From Ianthella basta (Eukaryota; Porifera; Demospongiae; Verongiida; Ianthellidae): 64,000 nt of DNA. The notes under the pieces were generated by a model. It saw only the letters and a program-made list of their open reading frames with translations, was not told the origin of the DNA and did not search any database. Numbering within the stretch: the first letter of the stretch is position 1; each line of letters starts with the position of its first letter. Positions 43,377 to 54,600 of the stretch are shown here, one piece after another. Where the stretch lies: contig OZ025888.1 of the NCBI GenBank assembly GCA_964019415.1, positions 4,226,536 through 4,290,535 of the forward strand, written 5' to 3'. The position numbers were made by a program, and so were the translations under genes.

Positions 43377-45846
43377 ATGAAGGTGCTGTTGGTTCTACTT
43401 GAACTCATCACAGCCAGTCTCCAAACAGGTAGGAGGGGCTTAAGAGTGATTGCTAGGGATAGAGGGAGTTGAGGAGTTATTGTGTGGTACCATCCACATG
43501 ACTGACAGGAGAGGCAACTGTTATGGTGAAGATCAGGGCTTACAATGCTAGTGGAAAACTCTACACTGAGTCAGGAAATACAATCAGTATAGCCAGCTTC
43601 ACATTGGGAACAAGAGTTCTTCTGACCTGTGATGTGACAGGACTACCTGAAGGGAGTGAGGTGATCAGTTACAAGTGGTACCACATGTGCACTCAAATGG
43701 GGTGTATAGTACAAGAGATACAAGAGGGAACCCCCTACTACAGAGCAGTGGCTGACACTCTATTGGTGGATGTCACTTCCCATGATTTGGGAGGGAGGTA
43801 CTATTGTGAAGCTGAGTATGGTAATGAACAGGGCAGGAGAGGTTTAACATCAGCAATCAGTGTAACAGGTTAGTGAGTTCATCAAACATAATTATGACTG
43901 TCTAGACTGTCTGACTAGATGACAACATTGTTTGGACTGTTCCACTCTACATCTATGCTCTGCAGATAACCCTGGTCCATTTCTGTTTACCCCCACTTCC
44001 CTCCTTCTTGAGAATACTCTTATTACTGACCTACAACAGATAACAGGAAATGGACAACGGATTATAACCTGTTCAGATGAGAGAGGAGATATATTCCGAG
44101 AGAGAAGTACACTGCCATTAGATACAAAAGGAAGCATTTCAGCAGCAAATCTTCAAATAAATGGACAGTACTATTGCTGGAGTAGTCCAAACAAGAGGAT
44201 CTTCTTTAATGTGTTCACCAAGATCTTCAGTAAGTTCATAAATAGGACTGGTGCAAAGATGCATGAATACTGTGTGTCAAACAGTTTATGCATGCATGAT
44301 TTAGAATTCACATATAGTGTACATAAGAACACCTTTCCACAGCTGCCCTGCCTACACCAATCATACACACCAGTGCTGGAGAGTGGACCTTCACATCATT
44401 ACAAAGTGGAAGGAAGAGATATATTGTAGAGGTTGAGTGTAGTGTACGAAATATGACATTTGTAGAGAAGTACATGAGTGTCAGTGCTAATAGTAAAGGA
44501 ATTGGACGAGTAGCAAGAAAAATATCATGTTTTGGAGGACTAGGCCAGCTCTACAGAGTGAAGGTGTGGGCAGTTAGTGGACACAACATCAGTCAACAGC
44601 CAGCAGTGAAGTGTCTTATACCAGATGGAAAATGTAGACAAGGTAGGGGAGGCATGTGAAGAAATGTGGTGTTTTGACTTGCTGCAGGACTGGCTCTGAG
44701 TAAGGGTATGGTTGGCATTTGTATATTTCCCAGTTACTGCTCTAATGCTTAATTATGGAGTTACTATATATACTTTCTGTATTTCAAAAATTATGCTGTG
44801 CATCTTCCAGTTATTGACTGATTTGGTTCACTAACCTCTAATAATGGAATTTGAACCCCCTGTCGTTACAGCAGCTTTATACTTTGCACATACTCTAGCT
44901 ATTGCTAGTCACTGTGTACTGTTCCGTGTAGCAATTAAGTTAACATGCTGAAGTGTATACAGTGTAACATATATACACTCCTGCCATTGCTCAAAAATCC
45001 AAGTTCACAGTTATACTGATTGCAATAAAAATCATGCCATGCATCATCCATTTATTGACTGATTTGATTCACTGCCCTCCAACTGTTACAATGGAATTTG
45101 AGTTCCATGCCATTACAACAGCTTTGTATCTTGCATGCACTCTAGCTATAGCTCAAGTAACAGTGACCCCTCCATGTAGCAATTAAATTATATAACCTGC
45201 TGAAGGTATGTATTTACTCCTGCCATTGTTCAAATGTCTATGTTTACAGTGTTACTGATTGTAATGATTATCATCATGTGCACTAGATGGACCAACAACA
45301 AGCACAGTGCCACCACTGTCATCCTCCTCATCAAATGGACAACAAGGTTAGTGACTAATGAATACTGTCTGTGGTATGATAGCTTTATGCCTAAATAACT
45401 CAATATAAAGCATCATAGGAATGAAATCACACCTATTGAATAGATTTGAGGAGACTCTAGTAAAATGTGTCCAAGGTGAGTCTTTGTAGCCATTTTGCCC
45501 TTTGTGGTCTTTGTCATTACTTCCTTTCATAGGTACTTTTATCAGCGCAGTGCTTCCAATATCCATTGGTGCACTAATGGTCCTTGTGGGCATAGCCACA
45601 TTCACTGCTGGTGTGGTGATGTTGGTAAGAGCCAATCACAGGAGGGTACTGGACCACTCCCCCAAGCCACCTCCTCCTGGGACTGATCACTATGAGGTGG
45701 TGGATGAAGGGAAGAAGAGCACACCTCTTGGTGCAGGGGTCTACGAGGAGATAGACAAGCAGGACACAGAGGGACACAACAAGCACTATCAGGAGCTGGA
45801 CCTGATGAAGGTGGAGAGGAGCGAGTATGCAACCATGAAAGCGTAA
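43377..45846 (+). CDS. Ig-domain transmembrane receptor 7, type A tail, intact, short stalk
   Basis: Exons: 43377-43428, 43509-43868, 43966-44229, 44343-44642, 45287-45346, 45533-45846; 1350 nt, 449 residues, all phase 1. Ig-like 1 has HMCTQMGC and GGRYYCEAEY. Ig-like 2 is the most divergent of its subtype (ITCSDERGDIF, QYYCWSSPNKRIFF). The FN3-like exon lacks one codon and has a changed turn (SLQSGRKRY in place of SPDGSQVERY). The stalk exon is only 60 nt, with about 80 nt deleted relative to its relatives. The tail exon starts GTFISAVLPISI and ends SEYATMKA. Its 3' flank is of the second type, shared with gene 3. Confidence 0.83.
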
Positions 45847-47026
45847 ACCTAATACCTGTTTGAGTGAGAACTACCTAATATAGTCTATTTGGAGAGTGTG
45901 TAGTGACCGCTTGCTGAGAGTAAAATCCAGTTAGGTTAAAGCTGGTGTAATATCATTATGAACAATAAAGTGAACATAACTGTGTTGATGGATCTTCAGC
46001 ATGTCAATCACTCTAGACCTCTTTCGTGATAAATGAGAGAACATCGAAATCAGTGGCCTGTTGATGTATGCACAAGAACCTGGCCTTGGCAATTACGCAT
46101 GTTTTCTAGTTTCTGCTATGATACCAGAACACAAACACTCACAAAGCCTCATAATGACATGTTACTACTGGCCCATCCCTTTTGAGGAGTCTGTGTTCTT
46201 GACAAATGCTTTGTCCAAATTGAAGATATCGATGCTGACCAAGCTAGGCACAAATGTACCACAAAGTGAGATGAGTCAAAATGGCTCACTATTATACATC
46301 ATGCAGCAAACCAAAAACACTTCAGAATCTGATAAAAAGGTGAATATCAGTAAGCAGAAATGCCCTTACAGTCATCTGCATGGTCCCAACATTGTAGGAT
46401 CATTTATGTGTTCAGATTCCTTTTTGAACAGGCCACTGTATTGCTGGCATGTCTGATACCAGTTGTCTGTCACCAGACCATCCTATGCCCATTCATGCAG
46501 TCAGTGGATTCTAGATGGACAAAATAAATTTAGCACATTAAGGGTGGGAGGGGAGTATTTAGTGCTGCAAGCAATGGAAACATACTATTATTAATTAAGA
46601 ACATGCTCACAGCTTAAAGTGAATGTGATGTTAAAACACTGCATGTACATGCAATGACTTAGCTCTTGCCGAAATGCATACGTACCAAGTGCATACATGA
46701 ATGCACTTGAAAGCACACTGCCTTCCATGGTGAACTGACTCATAAATATCTGTCATAATATTATATAATTATAATGTAACACTATAAATGTATAATAATT
46801 TAATTGTGAGTAGGTGTTCAAGTACATTCACCTGACAAGAATACATACATAGGTGTATGTGGTTACTGTCCATTTAGGAAGCCATGTGCAAACATGGGCA
46901 GATAGACTTACAGACATCACCAAGTGGCCCCTAATAAGTGTCTTCCAGCATATTCTACAGTGGCAGTGGCAGTGGCAGAGGAGAACAATATCCCAGCATT
47001 AAATTGTAGTTTAGAGTGGTCTAATA
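45847..47026. other. Intergenic DNA between receptor genes 7 and 8
   Basis: The 3' flank is shared with gene 3, followed by the receptor 5' flank. A 131-codon frame at 46061-46456 is not conserved as coding in the gene 3 flank. No gene is recognised. Confidence 0.6.
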
Positions 47027-49318
47027 ATGAAGGTGCTGTTGGTTCTACTGGGTCTCATCACAGCCAGTCTCCAAACAGGTAGGAGGGGCTTAAGAGTGAT
47101 TGCTAGGGATAGAGGGAGTTGAGGAGTTGTTGTGTGGTACCATCTACATGACTCACAGGAGAGGCAACTGTTATGGTGAAGATCAGGGCTTACAATGCTA
47201 GTGGAAAACTCTACACTGAGTCAGGAAATACAATCCGTATAGCCAGTCTCACACTGGGAACAAGAGTTCTTCTGACCTGTGATGTGACAGGACTACCTGA
47301 AGGGAGTGAGGTGATCAGTTACAAGTGGTACCACAACTGCCTTCAAATGGGGTGTATGGTACAAGAGATACAAGAGGGAACCCCCTACTACACAACAGTG
47401 ATTGACACTCTATTGGTGGATGTCACTTCCCATGATTTGGGAGGGAGGTACTATTGTGATGCTGAGTATGGCAATAAACAGAGCATGAGAGGTTTCACAT
47501 CAACAATCAGTGTAACAGGTTAGTGAGTTCATCAAACATAATTATGTAGGTCTCGATGACAGCATTGTTTGGACTGTTCCACTCTACATCTATGTTCTGC
47601 AGATAGCCCTGGTTCATTCCTGTTTACCCCCAACTCCCTCCTCCTTGAGAACACTCTTATTACTGACTTACAACAGATAACAGGAAATGGACAACAAAGT
47701 ATAACCTGTGGAGGTGGGCAGGTAAGGATATTCCGACAGGAATCTGTAGACCAAGTTGTTGGCAGAGGGAGGATTTCACAGCAGCAGCTTCATACAAATG
47801 GACATTATTATTGCTTGGGCCACTCAATGAAGAGGATCTACTTTAATATTTTCACCAACAACTTCAGTGAGTCCATTACACATGCAGGGAATGCAAAGGT
47901 GTATATACATGTCCTAACAGTGAAGCATATACACCTTTCCACAGCTTCCCTATCTACACCAATCATACACACCAGTGCTGGAGAGTGGACCTTCACATCA
48001 CCAGATGGCAGCCAAGTGGAGAGATATATTGTAGAGTTTGAGTGCAGTGTACGAAACATCACATTTGTAGAGAAGTACACAAATGGCAGTGCTAATGGAG
48101 GAGGAACTGGAGAGGTGGCAACAAATGAATTATGTTTTGGAGGACTAGGCCAGCTCCACAGAGTGAAGGTGTGGGCAGTTAGTGGACACAACATCAGTCG
48201 ACAGCCAGCAGTGAGATGTCTTATACCAGATGGGCAACGCAGAGAAGGTAGGGGAGGCATGAAAATAATATGATGTTCTGACTTGCTACAGGTAGTTCTG
48301 AATATGCATGGGTATGGTCAGCATCTGCATACTATACTGCCTAATGCATCGTTAATGGCGTTACTGTACGTTTCCATACTTCAAAAATCATGCCATGCAT
48401 TCCAGTTATTGACTGGTTCACTGACCTCCAACAATGGAATTGAACTTGCTGTCATTACAGCAGCTTCTCTAGCCCTAGCCCAAGTCATGGTGTACCGCTC
48501 CATGTAGCAACTAAGTTAACCTGCTGAAGGTACTATATACTCTTGCATGCCATTGTTCAGATGTCCAAGTTTACAGTTTTACTGATTGCAATGATTATCA
48601 TCATGTGCACTAGATGGACTAACTACAAGCTACAAGTGATGTTTACACTATCAACTGCAGGCAGCAGATCTAGAGGAAGTCCAATTCCAACAATAGTGGC
48701 TACCACATCAGCAATGACTGACTTGTCACCACTGTCACCCTCCTTACCAAATGGACAGCAAGGTTAGTGACTAATGAATACTGAGGTATGATATGCCTAA
48801 ACATTAAAAACAAAGCATTATAGGAATGAAATCACTCCTATTTAGATAGATTTGAAGAAACTCTAGTGAAATCAATCCAAGGTGAGTCTTTGTAGCTATT
48901 TCGGACATTTTGGCCTTTGTGGTCTTTGTCATTACTTCCTTTCATAGGTACTTTATCAACAGTGCTGCCAATATCCATTGGTGCACTAATGGTCCTTGTG
49001 GGCATAGCCACATTCACTGCTGGTGTGGTGATGTTAGTAAGAGCCAATCACAGGAGGGTACTGGACCACTCCCCCAAGCTACCTCCTCCTGGGACTGATC
49101 ACTATGAGGTGGTGGATGAAGGGAAGAAGAGCACACCTCTTGGTGCAGGGGTCTACGAGGAGGTAGACAAGCAGGACACAGATGGACACAACAAGCACTA
49201 TCAGGAGCTGGACCTGATGAAGGTGGAGAGGAGCGAGTATGCATCCATGAAAGCTGAACCAATAAAGCTACCTAATTACGTTGTATATTCTAAGAGTGCA
49301 ATAACAGTGTGTACCTAA
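47027..49318 (+). CDS. Ig-domain transmembrane receptor 8, type A tail with lost stop codon
   Basis: Exons: 47027-47078, 47159-47518, 47603-47866, 47945-48247, stalk, 48948-49318. The usual stalk acceptor (exon from 48614) gives a stop after eight codons because of a 2-base insertion. Using the CTGCAG acceptor at 48660 (stalk 48661-48762) restores the frame and gives 1452 nt, 483 residues. Ig-like 1 has HNCLQMGC; Ig-like 2 has ITCGGGQVRIF and GHYYCLGHSMKRIYF; the FN3-like domain has FECSVRNITF and a changed loop (YTNGSANGGG). The usual TAA after the type A tail is GAA, so the frame runs 20 residues further to TAA at 49316. Intron 3 (78 bp) is stop-free and in frame. Functional status is uncertain but not excluded. 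Confidence 0.7.
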
Positions 49319-49719
49319 TACACTTATCACATCTACACATAATAATTGTATTTCTGGTTATAGCTACACAAGTTAGTGTGCTAAGAAAGAAGCCCAGTAA
49401 CATACATTGTCCGTTTTGGGAAGTGTATACAACTCAATTTTTCAATGGATCTTCTGAAATGTCAATGCATAATTATGGTATACCTTTCTGAATTACAAGA
49501 CAACATCAACATTAGTGGCCTCTTGATGTATTATAGAACTGCCTTTCTTTGAATTATTTCACGATCAACCTGACATTGCAGATCATATTCATGTTGCTTT
49601 CAGTGCAGCTGAACACAAGACCATAAGTACATAGCCACTCAAGATATGTGGTGCACAGAGTACTGTACAATTGCACGCACACACGCACGCATATGCACAC
49701 ACACACACGCACACACACA

Positions 49720-49900
49720 CAGTAGTCATCATCTGAAGTCACCTGCACCCCTTATATGTTGAAGAGTTGGGTCTGCCAACATCTGTGGACTTTGTTTATC
49801 ATGACCTGAGCCAGCTGGTGGTTCGTAACAACACCCACTGAATATCCTTTGCTACCAACTATTCCATCTGCAACTGAACAAGTTAAACTGGAGAGTACCA
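49720..49900 (+). pseudogene. Striatin-like WD40 fragment, copy 3, with element tail
   Basis: Only the segment corresponding to LGLPTSVDF is left, followed by a deletion that joins it to the PTEYPLLPTIPSATEQ-like end of the integrase-like remnant seen at 33140-33200. It is the most worn of the three copies. Confidence 0.55.
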
Positions 49901-51194
49901 AACTCGCAGTGGACGTACATTAGTAATGCCTGACTGTTACATGCCAACCTGGTGATGGACACCTTTAACTATAACATCCCCATAGAAGTTACAAAGGGAG
50001 ATGTAGCAGTGGGTAGCATGACATTGTGTACTTTGCATACTATTGTGATTAGATTAGTGCTCTATGACGATAAGAGACCACATGTGTTTTACCACCTGTA
50101 CCTTACCTTGTGCTGGTTGTCATTGGTCTGCACGCTGTCCATGATCCACCATTGCCTTCAACATTGCTGCCTGCTCTATATAGCTACAGAGCTCCATGCA
50201 CTCGCCATCTAATTACGTATTCTTCCTGAAGCAGGTATACCTGCCAAAGATGGGTGCTCCAGCTAATTACTCAAGTTAAGTACCAAGTTCATAGTGTTAC
50301 TGGATCAGATGACTGTATCAGTATGTGCAGTATAGCTAGGTTGACCATCAACAGACCCAATCATGTTTACACCACCAACTGCTGGTACCTAGAAGAAGTC
50401 AGCCACCAACTAGATACTAAATTGATCAGCAATAACTGACTTATCTTCATTCACAAAGAGGACCTCAAGGTTGCATTTATATGACGATTGCATAAAGTAG
50501 AATAGCATCTGGACAAGATAACTCAATATCTACAGTAAATATCATCATATGTCAAACAATAGCACTACAAGACTTTGTCATACATTGCTTATTTTATGGG
50601 ATGATGCATGTAAATGTACTTTAGCGATGCCCACATTGTATCATGATTATCACCTCACTTCTTGCTCGGCAATTGAACTAAGGCACTCCTCCTTTCATTC
50701 TGTCTGTTAAAGCTACATGAATAATGATACTACTTTATGCATTGAGGAAGGGAGTAGTGCTGCCATCAATAGAAACATATTAAGCATTAAGAACAATGAT
50801 GATAGATATAGAATAATGCACATGAAGTTATGCATACAGTGTCTTAACCCTTGGCAATATGTATTTACCAGGTGCATGACAGCACATGAGATTAAGTTAC
50901 ATTCCGTTGTGAACTGACTTGTGAATATCTCACATGGCGGCACTGATCTAATTGTGAAGCAGGTGCTCACGTGGACAGGCAATAACAAGCATACAATATA
51001 CGTACCTTACATGGCATGGTGTTCATGGTCAATTGAAGCCACAAGCAAATTTTAATATGGGCAATTATATAGACTCCCAGAAGCCACCATGCAAGTGTCT
51101 CCCAACTGGTGTCTTCAGTACCATAGTATTGATAGCAGTATCACAGGAGGACAACAGCCCAGTGTGCAACTTTGGACAGTTCTAATTATAACAA

Positions 51195-51247
51195 CAAAGG
51201 TGCTGTTGGTTCTACCAGGACTCATCATGGCCAGATTCCAAACTGGC
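51195..51247 (+). pseudogene. Relic leader exon upstream of receptor gene 9
   Basis: AAGGTGCTGTTGGTTCTACC, then GGACTCATCATGGCCAGATT and CCAAACTGGCAG, match the leader exon. The ATG has become AAA and the GT donor is lost. About 160 bp of 5' flank precedes it. Confidence 0.8.
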
Positions 51248-51477
51248 AGTGATTTGCAATTGTGAAGTATAATAGTAATAGTATAGGTGCATGATCTTGG
51301 CAATGACATTCATAGTATTTACTTACAGAAGCTAGGTACATAGATGTTTGTGGTTGCTATCCATTAGGAAGCCACTTGTAAACAGTGTCAAGAAGCCACC
51401 AAGTGGCTCCCAAGTAGTGTACACTGTACCATAACATCACTGGAGGACATTCAATACTTCTTGCGCCTTAAGCTGTA

Positions 51478-51626
51478 GCTAGGCATATGTTCACAGCTAC
51501 TATCCATTAGGAAGCCATTTGTAAACACAGTCAGGAAGCCACCAAGTGGCTCCCAAGTAGTGTCTGCTGTACCACAGTATCAGGGGAGGGTAATATCATT
51601 GCGCTATGACATAAAGAGTTCTAACA
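51478..51626 (+). promoter_or_regulatory. 5' flank of receptor gene 9, near-identical to gene 10's
   Basis: These 149 bp match 56812-56960 with one visible difference. They contain CATTAGGAAGCCATTTGTAA, GGAAGCCACCAAGTGGCTCC and AAAGAGTTCTAACA directly before ATG. This is the highest flank identity within the array and marks genes 9 and 10 as a recent duplicate pair at their 5' ends. Confidence 0.55.
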
Positions 51627-54600
51627 ATGAAGGTGCTGTTGGTTCTACTGGGACTCATCACAGCCAGTCTCCAAACAGGTAGGAGGGGCTTAGGAGTGGT
51701 TGCTAGGGATAGAGGGAGTTGAGGAGTCATTGTGTGGTACCATCCACATGACTCACAGGAGAGGCAGCTGTTATGATGAAGATCAGGGCTTACAATGCTA
51801 GTGGTGAATTGGACATTGAGTCAATAAATACACGCCTAAGAGACAGCTTCACACTGGGAACAAGAGTTCTTCTGACCTGTGATGTGACAGGACTACCTGA
51901 GGGGAGTGAGGTGATCAGCTACAAGTGGTACCACAACTGCACTAGACCAATGTGTGAGATACAAGATGGAACACTCTACTACAGAGCAGTGGAAGACACT
52001 CTATTGGTGGATGTCACTTCCCATGATCTGGGAGGGAGGTACTATTGTGATGCTGAGTATGGCAATGAACAGAGCATGAGAGGTTTCACATCAGCAATCA
52101 GTGTAACAGGTTAGTGAGTTCATCAAACAAAATTATGTAGGTCTGGATGGCAGCATTGCTTGGACTGTTCCACTCTACATCTATGCTCTGCAGATAGCCC
52201 TGGTCTATTCCTGTTTAACCCAAACTCCCTCCTCCTTGAGAACACTCTTATTACTGACCTACAGCAGATAACAGGAAATGGACAACAGAGTATAACCTGT
52301 GGAGGTGGGCAGGTAAGGATATTCCTACAGGAATCCGGGGGCCAATTGCAAGTGGTTGGCGGAGGGAGCATTTCACAGCAGCATCTTCATACAAATGGAC
52401 ATTATTATTGCTCAGGCCACTCAATGAAGAGGATCTTCTTTAATATTTTCACCAACATCTTCAGTGAGTCCATTACACATACAGGGAATATATATATAAC
52501 ATATGTCCTAGCATATGCACCTTTCCACAGCTTCCCTGCCTACACCAATCATATACACCAGTGCTGGAGAGTGGACCTTCACATCACCAGATGGCAGCCA
52601 AGTGGAGAGATATATTGTAGAGTTTGAATGTAGTGTACGAAACATCACATTTGTAGAGAAGTACATGAGTGTCAGTGCTAATAGTGGAGGAATTGGACGA
52701 GTAGCAAGAAATGTATCGTGTTTTGGAGGACTAGGCCAGCTCTACAGAGTGAAAGTGTGGGCAGTTAATGGACACAACATCAGTCTTCACCCAGCAGTGA
52801 AGTATCTTTCAGCAGATGGACAATGCATTGAAGGTAGGATGCACACATGAACAATGTAGCGTTTCTAACCCACTGCATAGAGCAATGATTAGCATAATTA
52901 TTGTCTTTAATTACAGCATCAGCTTTTGTTTTATTTATAATGTTATACAGTAAAAGGACCAGCAATATAATCCCAGTGATGTTGATACCAACAACTGTAG
53001 GGAACAGAGTAAATCCAACTCCAACAACAGTGGCTACCACTTCATCAAAGCCTGGCCTGTCACCGTCCACATCAGGTGGATCACAAGGTTAACACAAATG
53101 TCTTGATAGTAGATCACCAATAGGCACATGGCAAATATACAGTGTTGAATATGTATGAATGTGAAGTGTGAAATGTGTATAGATTGGCAATGCAAAGCAG
53201 ATAGGGGAGACATGCAAAGAAACTGGTGTTTTGACATACTGATTGAATGGTGATGAATATAGGTATGGTTGGCATCTCCATGCATATATATAATATCCCG
53301 GTTACTGCTCCACTGCACATGAAGTTACTGTATGTTTTTATATTTCAAAAATCATGCCATGCATCCGTCCATTTATTGACTGATTTGATTCGCTGACCTC
53401 CAACAATGTAATTTAAGTTCCCTATCACTATTTATACAACAGCTTTGAAGAAGAAGTGGATGATATTAGTTATGAGGAAGTTACTGAGGCCATAGGAAAG
53501 CTAAAGAATAGGAAGGCACCAGGATTATGTGGAATTAATGCTGAAATGTTGAAAGGAGGAGGGGGTATAGTGGTTAAATGCCTTCATTTAGTAATACAGA
53601 TGATGAAGTGAGGGCTTCTCAGCTGGCTCAGGCATCAGAAAGGGTTGGTTCTCTAATACCAGCTTCACAACAAGGTTGAAAACCTTGCCGACGTTTCGAA
53701 CAGATGCTCTGGTCTTCTTCAGGGCGAAGTGTTGTGAAGCTGGTATTAGAGAATCAACCCTTTCTCATACAGATGATGTGGAAAAGGGTGAAGTGGTGGA
53801 AGATTGGAGAAGAGCTATCACTGTACCATTGCATAAGAAAGGCAGCAAATTGGCGTGTAACATTTATAGAGGGATTAGCTTGCTAAGTAGCTAAGTGTAT
53901 GCCAAAATCCTGGATATTCGGCTGAGGAGTAGAATGAAGAGCATGGTGATGGAAGTGCAAGGGGGTTCAAAAGTGGGAGGAGCTGTGTCAGTCAGATTTT
54001 TATCATCAGGTAGCTGAGTGAGAAGATTTTAGAGAAAAATAAGCAGATGACAATAGAGTGTGTTGATTTGGAAAAGGCTTACAATAAAGTATGTAGAGAG
54101 AATCTATGGAGAATGTTGGTAAGGTATAAAGTAGGTGGACAGTTACTGAGAGCTGTTCAGTCATGTTACAGGGCGAATCAAGCATGTGTAATGGTCAATG
54201 GTAAACTCTCAAGATGGTTTTCTATTTCTCAAGGTGTTCGACAAGGGTGTGTGATGTCACCTTGATTGTTTAACATAAAATTAATATAGATGGAATAACT
54301 AGGGAGGCAATGGACGAATTTGCAAGGGGAGTACAGTTGTCTAATACAAAGTTGCAGGTGTTACACTTTGCTGATGATATTGTAATGGTCACTGAGAGGA
54401 AGGAGGAGATACAGAAGAATCTTGAAGTATTAAAGACAGTTATGGATAAGCGGGGGATGAACATACATTTGGGGATAACAAAGGTGATGGTACTAAGCAG
54501 AGTAAAAGAGGGATGTAGTGTGACAATTGACCGTGAGAAGATTGAAGAGGTGCAGAGTCTAAAGTATCTTGGATCAAGTATCAGTGCTGATGGGTCAAGT

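Larger units (their letters stand above)
49319..51626. other. Intergenic DNA between receptor genes 8 and 9
   Basis: It contains the shared 3' flank, a short CA repeat, the third striatin-like fragment, a relic stalk (50335-50450), a relic leader (51195-51247) and stacked copies of the receptor 5' flank. No intact gene is recognised. Confidence 0.6.

Noticed and set aside
46061-46456. 131-codon frame after receptor gene 7
   Set aside because: The paralogous flank after gene 3 (about 28170-28500) has frame changes throughout, and the predicted protein has no recognisable domain; it is most likely chance.
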